Shown here: piece by piece, positions 1 to 5,961 of the stretch | Layout: each line of letters begins with the position of its first letter | Position numbering within the stretch: position 1 is the first letter of the stretch | Source of the DNA: JASJHI01 sp965371355 | Lineage (GTDB): Bacteria > Actinomycetota > Acidimicrobiia > Acidimicrobiales > Ilumatobacteraceae | Direction of reading: 5' to 3' | NCBI GenBank assembly: GCA_965371355.1 | Contig: CBDUYD010000162.1 | Span: 1 to 6,491 of the forward strand | DNA length: 6,491 nucleotides | Program-made: the position numbers and the translations under genes | The notes under the pieces: generated by a model | What the model saw: the letters and a program-made list of their open reading frames with translations, nothing else | Database searches by the model: none | What the model was told of the DNA's origin: nothing

Positions 1-1157
1 GGGAACTCGACCGGCGGGCCGGTCTCGTCGTAGAGCGTGTCGCCGATGTTGAGGCCCGTCGCGTTGACCAGCCCGACGACGTCGCCGGGGAACGCCTCGT
101 CGATCGTGGTCCTCTCGGCCCCGAAGACGGTCGACGCGTACTTGGTGGCGAACGGCTTGCCAGTCCGTTGGCACTTCATCACCATGCCGCGGTCGAACCT
201 GCCCGAGCAGATCCGCGCGAACGCGATGCGGTCGCGGTGGTTGCGGTCCATGTTCGCCTGCACCTTGAAGACGAACGCCGAGCACGGCTCGTCGAGGTGG
301 CGTGGCTTGCCGTCGATGTCGTCGCGAGGTGCCGGCGCCGGTGCGAGATCGACGATCGCGTCGAGCAGGTGCCGTACCCCGAAGTTCGTGAGCGCCGAGC
401 CGGCGAACACCGGCGTCGACTCGCCCGCGAGGAAGGACGGCAGATCGACGTCAGCGCCGATCGCGTCGAGGAGTCCGGTCTCGTCGGAACTCTTGGTCCA
501 CTCGGCGCCCTCCTCCCGGGCGGCGCGCTGCGCGTCGACGTCCTCCTCGGGCGCGATCTGTGATCCGCGCGCGGTGCGCGTGAAACGGGTGAAGACGTCG
601 TTGCGGCGGTCGATGACCCCGCGAAGGTCGCCGTGCGACCCGACCGGCCATGTGGCCGGCGTGGGGCGCAGACCGATCTGCTCCTCGATCTGGTCGAGCA
701 GTTCGAGCGGCTCGAGTCCTGGCCGGTCGAGCTTGTTGAGGAACGTGATCACCGGAAGACTCCGCGTGCGACACACCTCGAACAGCTTGAGCGTCTGGGG
801 TTCTATGCCCTTGGCCGAGTCGAGCACCATCACGACGGCGTCGACCGCCGACAGGACCCGGTACGTGTCCTCGGAGAAGTCGCGGTGGCCCGGCGTGTCG
901 AGCAGGTTCAGCTCGTGGTCGCGGTAGGGGAAGTTGAGCGCGGTCGACGTGATCGAGATGCCGCGCTTCTGCTCCATCTCCATCCAGTCGGACGTGGCGG
1001 CGCGCCGGCCCTGGTGCGCCTTGACCGCGCCCCCTGACTGGATGGCGCCGGCGTAGAGCAGGAACTTCTCGGTGAGCGTCGTCTTGCCCGCGTCGGGATG
1101 GCTGATGATCGCGAACGTGCGCCGGCGGGCGGCCTCGGTCAACACCTGTTCGGACAC
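1..1157 (-). CDS. prfC: Peptide chain release factor 3 (RF3), 3' end beyond window
   Basis: RF3 is a cytoplasmic translational GTPase that recycles RF1/RF2 from the ribosome after stop-codon peptide release. About 385 codons are visible and the rest of the protein, usually near 530 residues, lies off the left edge. Reading down the minus strand, the G domain is clear: P-loop SHPDAGKT near residues 19-26, the RF3 signature SDWMEMEQKRGISITST near 58-74, DTPGH at 87-91 and NKLD at 141-144, then the start of the second domain. The frame is open back to a TGA at 1254-1256. I chose GTG at 1157 because it places about ten residues before RRRTFAIISHPDAGKT, as in known RF3 proteins, and because a TAGCGT element lies seven bases upstream. 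GTG at 1145 or 1232 and TTG at 1142 are alternatives. The gene is divergent from the sirtuin gene. Family call very secure; exact start moderately so. Confidence 0.95.
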   Translation of the reverse strand, partial: MSEQVLTEAARRRTFAIISHPDAGKTTLTEKFLLYAGAIQSGGAVKAHQGRRAATSDWMEMEQKRGISITSTALNFPYRDHELNLLDTPGHRDFSEDTYRVLSAVDAVVMVLDSAKGIEPQTLKLFEVCRTRSLPVITFLNKLDRPGLEPLELLDQIEEQIGLRPTPATWPVGSHGDLRGVIDRRNDVFTRFTRTARGSQIAPEEDVDAQRAAREEGAEWTKSSDETGLLDAIGADVDLPSFLAGESTPVFAGSALTNFGVRHLLDAIVDLAPAPAPRDDIDGKPRHLDEPCSAFVFKVQANMDRNHRDRIAFARICSGRFDRGMVMKCQRTGKPFATKYASTVFGAERTTIDEAFPGDVVGLVNATGLNIGDTLYDETGPPVEF

Positions 1158-1164
1158 CGCATCG

Positions 1165-1170
1165 ACGCTA
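1165..1170 (-). promoter_or_regulatory. Putative -10 element of prfC (near-leaderless)
   Basis: The minus-strand hexamer TAGCGT fits the actinobacterial TANNNT -10 consensus. Seven bases separate it from the chosen GTG at 1157, one more than at the other starts in this window, so transcription could begin at or one base before the GTG. I see no convincing -35. Support comes mainly from the matching pattern at other genes here. Confidence 0.4.
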
Positions 1171-1207
1171 CCGCCGATCCGGGTGCCGCGATCGGTGGCG
1201 GTGGCTG

Positions 1208-1228
1208 CTCGCGGGGAGGGTCCGCGAG
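1208..1228. repeat. Inverted repeat in the prfC-sirtuin divergent gap
   Basis: CTCGCGG at 1208-1214 and CCGCGAG at 1222-1228 form a perfect 7-bp inverted repeat around a 7-base spacer. It lies in the 127-bp gap (1158-1284) between prfC and the sirtuin gene. It could be an operator for a dimeric regulator. Inverted repeats of this size also arise by chance in G+C-rich DNA, so function is unproven. The gap holds nothing else I can name with confidence. Confidence 0.35.
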
Positions 1229-1284
1229 GCACCCATGCGGGTCGGGTCTGGCATCACGAGCACCGATCGGGCAGAGTGGCGACC

Positions 1285-2082
1285 ATGACAACAGCGGACC
1301 TCCCGCCCGGAACCGCTGCCGCACGCGAGGCGATCAGCCGTGCCGCTCGTGTGGTCGTGCTGACCGGCGCCGGCATCTCGACCGACTCGGGGATTCCGGA
1401 CTTCCGCGGCCCGAACGGTGTCTGGACGAAGAATCCGGCCGCGGAGAAGGCGTCGAACATCGAGTACTACCTGTCGGACCCCGAGGTACGTGTCGCTGCG
1501 TGGCAGGGCCGCCTGACGACACCGGCATGGGGCGCCAAGCCGAACACCGGCCATCGGGCGATCGTCGATCTCGAGCGTCAGGGCCGTCTCCACGGCGTGG
1601 TCACCCAGAACATCGACGGGCTCCACCAAATGGCGGGCAACGATCCCCACAAGGTGATCGAGGTGCACGGCACCGTGTGGTTCACGAGGTGCTGGGAGTG
1701 CGACGACCGCCGACCGATGGAGCAGTCGCTCGAGCGGGTCCGCGCCGGCGAGGCCGATCCGCCGTGCCTCGTCTGCGGCGGCATCATCAAGAGCGACACG
1801 ATCAGCTTCGGCCAGCAACTCGTGTCAGCCGTGATCGAGCGGGCGATGGTCGTCAGCGACGAGTGCGACCTGCTGCTCGCCGTCGGCTCGACCCTCAGCG
1901 TGTTCCCAGCGGCCAATTGCGTGCCGCGGGCGAAGGCGAACGGTGCCCGGATCGTCATCGTCAACGGCGACGAGACGGCGATGGACCATTACGCGGACGA
2001 ATTGCTGCGGGGGAGCATCGGCGACATCCTTCCGTCGCTCATCTCGGGAGACGATTCGCATACCGCGTCAATTCCTGAGTAA
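1285..2082 (+). CDS. cobB: NAD-dependent protein deacylase, Sir2/CobB sirtuin family
   Basis: This 265-residue sirtuin removes acyl groups from protein lysines using NAD+, releasing nicotinamide and O-acyl-ADP-ribose in the cytoplasm. Visible motifs in order are GAGIS at 28-32, GIPDFRG at 36-42 (NAD binding), TQNIDGLH at 107-114, catalytic His128 in EVHG, a four-cysteine zinc site (Cys136, Cys139, Cys161, Cys164) and AVGSTLSVFP for NAD. The full catalytic core is therefore intact. The YxxR pair that marks CobB/SIRT5-type desuccinylases appears as Trp73-x-x-Arg76, so the preferred acyl group is uncertain. The frame stays open to 1072, but the family core begins shortly after ATG 1285, and the longer version would overlap prfC. 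GTG at 1276 is a close alternative. It is first in a run with moeB (17-bp gap) and the BrkB gene. Regulation is unclear: no good TANNNT element precedes it, only a weak CAGAGT seven bases upstream. Confidence 0.93.
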   Translation: MTTADLPPGTAAAREAISRAARVVVLTGAGISTDSGIPDFRGPNGVWTKNPAAEKASNIEYYLSDPEVRVAAWQGRLTTPAWGAKPNTGHRAIVDLERQGRLHGVVTQNIDGLHQMAGNDPHKVIEVHGTVWFTRCWECDDRRPMEQSLERVRAGEADPPCLVCGGIIKSDTISFGQQLVSAVIERAMVVSDECDLLLAVGSTLSVFPAANCVPRAKANGARIVIVNGDETAMDHYADELLRGSIGDILPSLISGDDSHTASIPE

Positions 2083-2087
2083 CTCGG

Positions 2088-2093
2088 TAGGGT
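2088..2093 (+). promoter_or_regulatory. Putative -10 element for a leaderless moeB transcript
   Basis: TAGGGT lies at exactly -12 to -7 from the A of the ATG at 2100 and fits the actinobacterial TANNNT consensus. It falls within the 17-bp sirtuin-moeB gap. It would let moeB be transcribed independently, starting at the first base of its start codon. The same bases could be misread as a Shine-Dalgarno sequence (GGTAGGG). The only -35-like hexamer at standard spacing, GCGTCA at 2065-2070, matches TTGACA at three of six positions. Confidence 0.5.
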
Positions 2094-2099
2094 TTTCGC

Positions 2100-3263
2100 A
2101 TGGCAACGTTCCGTGACCTCCTCGCCGCCGCCAAGTCCGAGATCGTCGAGATCGATCCCGGCACCGCCGCCGAGCGGATCGCGGCCGGCGCGATCGTGCT
2201 CGACGTGCGCGAACCCGACGAGTACGAAGAGGGCGCCCTGGCCGACGCGATCCACATCCCCCGCGGCCATCTCGAGGCGCAGATCGAGGGACGCATCGCC
2301 GACAAGGATGCATCGATCGTCGCCTACTGCGCGGGCGGCGTTCGCTCGGCCTTCGCCGCGAAGACCCTCGCCGAACTGGGATACACCGACGTCGCGTCGA
2401 TGGAGGGCGGGTTCGGCCGCTGGAAGGACGAGGGCCGCGCGTGGGCGCAACCGGCGTCGCTCACCCCCGAGCAGAGCAACCGCTACAAGCGGCATCTGCT
2501 GCTGCCAGAGGTCGGGGTCGCCGGTCAGGTGAAACTGCTCGAGTCGAAGGTGCTGCTGCTCGGTGCTGGCGGGCTCGGCTCGCCCGCCGCGCTCTACCTC
2601 GCCGCGGCGGGTGTCGGAACGCTCGGCATCGTCGACATGGACGAGGTCGACGCCTCGAACCTGCAGCGCCAGGTGTTGCACAACATCGACCGCATCGGCG
2701 ATCGCAAGGTCGACTCGGCCAAGAAGACCCTCACGATGCTCAATCCCGACGTCGACGTCGTCACCTACGACACGCGCCTCGACGCGACCAACATCATCGA
2801 CATCATCTCGGGCTACGACATCGTCGTCGACGGCGCCGACAACTTTCCGAGCCGCTACCTGCTCAACGACGCCAGCGTGAAGCTCGGGATCCCCGTCGTG
2901 CACGGATCGATCTTCCGCTTCGAGGGGATGGTCAGCGTGTTCCATCCACTCGAGGGTCCGACATACCGCGACATGGTCCCCGAGCCGCCGCCGGCCGAAC
3001 TCGCTCCGAGTTGTGCCGAGGCAGGCGTGCTCGGCGTGCTGCCCGGCATCGTCGGGTCGATCCAGGCGCTCGAGACGATCAAGGTTCTCCTCGGTCTCGG
3101 CGACCCGCTGATCGGCCGCATCCTCACCGTCGACACGACCGAGATGGAGTTCCGGGTCTTCAACCTCAAGCCCGACCCCCGCAATCAGGTCACGTACGAC
3201 AACCGTGACATGATCCAGATCCGTGAACTGGAAGGACTCTGCGCACCGCGGTTGGGTGACTGA
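2100..3263 (+). CDS. moeB: Rhodanese-ThiF fusion, sulfur carrier protein adenylyltransferase (MoeB/MoeZ-type)
   Basis: This 387-residue cytoplasmic protein should adenylate the C-terminal Gly-Gly of a ubiquitin-like sulfur carrier (MoaD, ThiS or CysO type) and help load it with sulfur for molybdopterin, thiamine or cysteine synthesis. Residues 1-117 are a rhodanese domain with LDVREPDEY at 34-42 and active-site Cys77 in CAGGVRS. Residues 121-387 are the E1-like domain: RYKRHLLLPEVG at 128-139, ATP-loop GAGGLGSP at 155-162, SNLQRQ at 186-191, catalytic Asp247 in GADN, and PSCAEAGVLG with Cys305. The domain order is rhodanese first, the reverse of mycobacterial MoeZ and eukaryotic MOCS3. Both CxxC zinc pairs of E. 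coli MoeB are absent: the first position reads TYRD at 288-291, and the C-terminal position (around DPRNQV) has none. ATG 2100 is supported by the domain boundary and the -10 element upstream. The 3' end overlaps the BrkB gene. Which carrier it serves cannot be told from here. Confidence 0.92.
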   Translation: MATFRDLLAAAKSEIVEIDPGTAAERIAAGAIVLDVREPDEYEEGALADAIHIPRGHLEAQIEGRIADKDASIVAYCAGGVRSAFAAKTLAELGYTDVASMEGGFGRWKDEGRAWAQPASLTPEQSNRYKRHLLLPEVGVAGQVKLLESKVLLLGAGGLGSPAALYLAAAGVGTLGIVDMDEVDASNLQRQVLHNIDRIGDRKVDSAKKTLTMLNPDVDVVTYDTRLDATNIIDIISGYDIVVDGADNFPSRYLLNDASVKLGIPVVHGSIFRFEGMVSVFHPLEGPTYRDMVPEPPPAELAPSCAEAGVLGVLPGIVGSIQALETIKVLLGLGDPLIGRILTVDTTEMEFRVFNLKPDPRNQVTYDNRDMIQIRELEGLCAPRLGD

Positions 3264-4125
3264 AGCCAAAGGCGTCGTCGTCGACACCTATGTGAACTGG
3301 CGCGATGCGCGCACGATCCGGCTCGGCGCGGGAATCGCCTACTACTCGCTCTTCGCGGTCATCCCGTTCGTGACCCTGTCGATCGCGCTCGCCGAGGTGT
3401 TGGTCAGCCAGGCCGACATCGAGCAACTCTTCTACGACGTGGGCGAGGAGTACGGCGTCGACGAATCGGCGATCAGCTCGCTGCTCGGCCAGATCGAGCA
3501 GCCGTCCAGCGTCGCCGGACTTGGTGTCGTCGGCTTCGTCACGCTCATCCTCGCCGCACTCTTCGTCTTCTGGGCGGTACAGGACGCGTTCGACGAGGTG
3601 TGGGAGATTCCCGTGCAGTCCGGGCTCCGCAAGACGTTCAGGCATCGGCTGACAGCGTTGATCGTCGTCGGTGGGGGCGGTGTGCTGATCGTTCTCATCC
3701 TCGTCATCAATTCCGTGGCCACCCTGCTGCGATCGGTGGTGCCCGGCGGCGACCAGTTGGTGTTGTGGCTCGACGTCGTGATCGCAGCCGTCACCTCGTG
3801 GTTCGTCCTCGTGCTGGCGGTCGCTCTCGTCTTCCAGGTGCTCACCCGCACCCACATCGCGTTCATTCCGCTGGCGTCCGGCGCGATCGCGACCGCTGCA
3901 CTGCTCACCATCGGTACGACACTGCTCGGGAGCTACCTGCGCAACTATGCGAGCGAATCGGTCGCCGGCGCGGCCACCGGTGTCCTGCTGACGCTGTTGT
4001 GGTTCTACTACACGGCCCAGATGGTGCTCGTCGGCGCACAGTTCACCCATGTGCTCGACGAGCGCGGGCAAGTTCACACCGACGCCGCCAAGGCACTCGC
4101 GTCCGCGGTACAGCCGACCGATTGA
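3256..4125 (+). CDS. YihY/BrkB family inner membrane protein
   Basis: A 289-residue integral membrane protein of the YihY/virulence factor BrkB family, whose molecular function is not well established. Six hydrophobic segments are visible, roughly residues 24-50, 85-110, 132-160, 166-192, 201-225 and 238-265. Family-like features include GIAYYSLFAVIPF in the first helix, FWAVQDAFDEVWEIP after the second and LLWFYYTAQMVLVGAQFTH in the last. The C-terminal tail is short and soluble. The frame is open further upstream, and GTG at 3223 would add 11 residues and overlap moeB by 41 bp. I prefer GTG 3256 because it overlaps the moeB stop by only 8 bp (GTGACTGA) and leaves about 23 residues before the first helix, usual for the family. 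No clear Shine-Dalgarno or -10 element precedes either start, so translation is probably coupled to moeB. A physiological link to moeB or the sirtuin is unknown. Confidence 0.88.
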   Translation: MTEAKGVVVDTYVNWRDARTIRLGAGIAYYSLFAVIPFVTLSIALAEVLVSQADIEQLFYDVGEEYGVDESAISSLLGQIEQPSSVAGLGVVGFVTLILAALFVFWAVQDAFDEVWEIPVQSGLRKTFRHRLTALIVVGGGGVLIVLILVINSVATLLRSVVPGGDQLVLWLDVVIAAVTSWFVLVLAVALVFQVLTRTHIAFIPLASGAIATAALLTIGTTLLGSYLRNYASESVAGAATGVLLTLLWFYYTAQMVLVGAQFTHVLDERGQVHTDAAKALASAVQPTD

Positions 4126-4141
4126 CCGGTCACACCGGTCA
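4123..4141. terminator. Bidirectional hairpin spanning two convergent stop codons
   Basis: TGACCGGT (4123-4130) and ACCGGTCA (4134-4141) form a perfect 8-bp stem with a 3-base CAC loop. The outer bases on each side are the TGA stop codons of the BrkB gene (plus strand) and the EamA gene (minus strand). The hairpin therefore fills the whole 13-bp gap plus both stops. No T tract follows on either strand, so it is not a classic intrinsic terminator, but T-less hairpins are often proposed to terminate in actinobacteria. Two identical 9-bp units (ACCGGTCAC at 4125-4133 and 4134-4142) and a degenerate third (4143-4151) make it also a short tandem repeat. Confidence 0.5.
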
Positions 4142-5041
4142 CGCCGGTTCGGTGAGCACGGCGCGTTCGACACGCTCGATCTCGTTGCGCTCCTGGGCGG
4201 CGACACCGATCAGCACCAGCGCGATACCTCCGAGTTCGAGCCAGGTCGGCTGCTGGTCGAGCCACAGCCAGCCGATCGCGGTGGCGGTCACGGGGAGCAG
4301 CGCGAGCAGTAGTGAGAATCGGCGGATCGGGATGCGCCGGAGGTTGAACTGGTCGATGCCGTAGCCGATCGCGTTGGAGAACACGCCGACGAGGAGGCAT
4401 GCCCCGAGCAGGGTGGGCGTGAGCCAGACGTGACCGCTGCCCGGCGCTCCGATCGGGGTGATCGCGATCGCGCCGATTGCGAGACCGACGCCGAGCCCCG
4501 CCACGCCGCGGTCGAGGCGGGCGACGCGGGCGCCGACGACGATGTATGTTGCCCACAGCGCCGAGGCGGTGAGGATGTACGCGACGCCGAGCCCGTTGTC
4601 GCCGAGCTCGCCGCCGCCGAGCACCGCCACACCGGCGATGGCGAACAGCAGCGCGACCGCGTTGCGGCCGGACCGGGTCGTGACGGCGGCGACGGTGATC
4701 GGGCCGAGGAACTCGATCGTCACGCCCTTGCCCAGGTCGATCCTGTCGATACCGAGGTAGAAGAACGTGTTCATCAACGCGGTCGCGATCCCGAAGACGC
4801 CGGCCGCGACCAGCTGCGGTCTCGTCCAGCCCCGGTACCAGCCGCGCGACACGGCGAGCAGCGCAAGCGTCGCGCCGATGACGCGGAACCAGGCGACCGT
4901 CTGAGGTGCGACCTCGTCGAAGAGCCCGATCGCGATCGCCGCGCCGATGTACTGCGCGACCGCCGAGACGATGAACAGCGCCTCGGGAGAGCTCGAGTCG
5001 AGCCAGCCCGAGACCGACCCGGATCGCGGGCGCTCGTTCAG
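4139..5041 (-). CDS. EamA/DMT superfamily transporter, RhtA-like exporter
   Basis: A polytopic inner membrane protein of about 300 residues with two EamA repeats and about ten hydrophobic helices. Proteins of this kind usually export amino acids or related small metabolites. The RhtA-like pattern shows at the first helices (GAAIAIGLFDEVAPQTVAWFR) and in the last third, where RRIPIRRFSLLLALLPVTAT leads into the final helix pair ending GIALVLIGVAAQER. The substrate cannot be assigned. The start is unusual. The protein naturally begins just after the aldolase stop, but no ATG, GTG or TTG exists there. The nearest canonical starts are GTG 5203, about 166 bp inside the aldolase gene in another frame, and a GTG near 4852 that would delete the first two helices. 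I place it at CTG 5041, which overlaps the aldolase TGA as CTGA and would allow coupled translation. Family call secure, start uncertain. Confidence 0.85.
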   Translation of the reverse strand: MNERPRSGSVSGWLDSSSPEALFIVSAVAQYIGAAIAIGLFDEVAPQTVAWFRVIGATLALLAVSRGWYRGWTRPQLVAAGVFGIATALMNTFFYLGIDRIDLGKGVTIEFLGPITVAAVTTRSGRNAVALLFAIAGVAVLGGGELGDNGLGVAYILTASALWATYIVVGARVARLDRGVAGLGVGLAIGAIAITPIGAPGSGHVWLTPTLLGACLLVGVFSNAIGYGIDQFNLRRIPIRRFSLLLALLPVTATAIGWLWLDQQPTWLELGGIALVLIGVAAQERNEIERVERAVLTEPA

Positions 5042-5874
5042 TCGAAGAGCTCGGGTTCGGCGCGCGAGATCTCGTCCCAGATCGGCTGGAAGCTGAACCA
5101 GCCGGCGAGCGAGTGGCCCGTCTGCTCCTGGGTGTAGGTGGCGTACTCGTCCCTGATCTCGATCGGGTCGCCGGCGGCCATCGCCAGCAATTGGGCCTGG
5201 CACGATCGCTCCATCGAGATGAACCAGAACGCCGCTTCGTCGACGGTCTGGCCGACGGTGAACAGTCCGTGGTTCTGGTGGATCGCGGCCTTACCGGTGG
5301 GGAACTTCGATGCCAGCTCGCGGCCCGCCTCGATCTCGAAGATGACCGCCCCGCCCTGCTCGGAGATCACGGTGTGGTCCTTGTAGAAGACGCAGGCGTC
5401 CTGGGTCAGCGGCGCCAGCGGGATCCCGAGCGAGCTGAACGACTTGCCGTAGGGGGAGTGGGCGTGGGCGGCCGCCACGATGTCGGGCCGCGCCTCGTGC
5501 ACCGCGGCGTGGATGACGAATGCCGCCCGGTTGACCGGCGCGTCGCCGTAGACCACGTCACCGTCGTGGTCGACGAGGATCAGGTCGCTCTGCTTGACGT
5601 GGCGGAAGTTCATCTGGAACGGGTTGACCCAGAACATGTCGGGGAACTCGGGATCGCGGACCGTGATGTGTCCGGCGACACCCTCGGAGAAACCGAAGCG
5701 TCCGAACGCGCGGAGTGCGCCTGCGAGATGGGTCTTGCGGTAGTGGCGTTCCTCCTCGACCGAATCGAACTGTGGCGGGCCCTCGAGGGCGACATCCTTC
5801 GGTGTGAGTTCGATGCCGTCGATCATCGGGATCGCGTATGTCGCTTCTGCCGTTGTGTCCTCGGTGATGGCCAT
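5038..5874 (-). CDS. Class II aldolase/adducin family protein (adducin-like)
   Basis: A 278-residue cytoplasmic protein of the class II aldolase/adducin fold. True members (for example L-fuculose-phosphate and L-ribulose-phosphate enzymes) bind a divalent metal through three histidines and use a glutamate for acid-base catalysis. Visible here are EGVAGHITVRDPE at 64-76, IHAAVHEARPD at 121-131, the HAHSPYG metal motif with His137 and His139, and HQNHGLFTVG with the third ligand His202. The usual catalytic glutamate four residues before the His122-equivalent position is Ala118, as in adducin-like relatives, so ordinary aldolase activity is doubtful although metal binding looks intact. The substrate is unknown. 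The frame is open to 6255, but ATG 5874 is chosen because a TATCAT -10 element lies exactly at -12 to -7 and the upstream extension overlaps the divergent mutase gene. The EamA exporter follows with a 4-bp overlap, suggesting one operon. Confidence 0.9.
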   Translation of the reverse strand: MAITEDTTAEATYAIPMIDGIELTPKDVALEGPPQFDSVEEERHYRKTHLAGALRAFGRFGFSEGVAGHITVRDPEFPDMFWVNPFQMNFRHVKQSDLILVDHDGDVVYGDAPVNRAAFVIHAAVHEARPDIVAAAHAHSPYGKSFSSLGIPLAPLTQDACVFYKDHTVISEQGGAVIFEIEAGRELASKFPTGKAAIHQNHGLFTVGQTVDEAAFWFISMERSCQAQLLAMAAGDPIEIRDEYATYTQEQTGHSLAGWFSFQPIWDEISRAEPELFD

Positions 5875-5880
5875 CCCGCG

Positions 5881-5886
5881 ATGATA
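5881..5886 (-). promoter_or_regulatory. Putative -10 element for a leaderless aldolase-EamA transcript
   Basis: The minus-strand hexamer TATCAT sits at exactly -12 to -7 from the A of the ATG at 5874 and fits TANNNT. Transcription would begin at the start codon, giving a leaderless mRNA for the aldolase-like gene and presumably the downstream EamA gene. I see no good -35 at standard spacing. Confidence 0.55.
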
Positions 5887-5915
5887 CTCCCGCACGTCGT
5901 CGGCGATCCTGTGGA

Positions 5916-5933
5916 GCGGGCGCATGTGCCCGC
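5916..5933. promoter_or_regulatory. 18-bp palindrome, candidate operator in a divergent promoter region
   Basis: GCGGGC-GCATGT-GCCCGC reads as an inverted repeat with 8 of 9 pairs matching; the only exception is the G5922/T5927 pair. It lies between the two putative -10 elements of the divergent aldolase and mutase genes. If both transcripts start at their ATG codons, it covers about -46 to -29 of the mutase promoter, overlapping the -35 position, and about -42 to -59 of the aldolase promoter. This suits a dimeric regulator repressing the mutase, activating the aldolase, or both. No regulator gene is adjacent in the window, so the binding protein is unknown. Confidence 0.45.
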
Positions 5934-5949
5934 GCGTCGACCACGGGAA

Positions 5950-5955
5950 TACGAT
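5950..5955 (+). promoter_or_regulatory. Putative -10 element for a leaderless mutase transcript
   Basis: TACGAT sits at exactly -12 to -7 from the A of the ATG at 5962 and fits TANNNT. This favours ATG 5962 over the in-frame GTG at 5926, which lies upstream of the element. No clear -35 is seen; the candidate operator palindrome occupies that region. Confidence 0.55.
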
Positions 5956-5961
5956 CGGGCA

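Noticed and set aside
37..1037. Long plus-strand open frames (37-927, 168-563, 633-1037)
   Set aside because: They are antisense to prfC, whose minus-strand reading gives continuous RF3 motifs. The plus-strand proteins are Arg/Ser-rich with no recognisable domain.
1072..1284. N-terminal extension of the sirtuin frame to 1072
   Set aside because: It overlaps prfC and the divergent gap and shows no conserved sequence; sirtuin homology begins after ATG 1285.
2086..2092. GGTAGGG as a Shine-Dalgarno site for moeB
   Set aside because: The bases fit a -10 hexamer at the exact leaderless spacing seen at two other genes, and the match to a Shine-Dalgarno sequence is imperfect. It could still serve read-through transcripts from the sirtuin gene.
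1285..4125. Sirtuin, MoeB and BrkB as a dedicated new functional system
   Set aside because: Close packing alone does not show shared function; each has an independent family role, moeB seems to have its own promoter, and I see no toxin, nuclease or partner domain that would tie them together.
1989..4206. Large minus-strand open frames at 1989-3287 and 3190-4206
   Set aside because: They mirror moeB and the BrkB gene, which have clear motifs and membrane helices. The minus frames are Asp/Arg/Glu/His-rich low-complexity shadows typical of G+C-rich genes.
4430..5137. Plus-strand open frame opposite the EamA gene
   Set aside because: Its translation is Arg/Asp-rich and without helices or motifs, whereas the minus strand encodes a regular ten-helix transporter.
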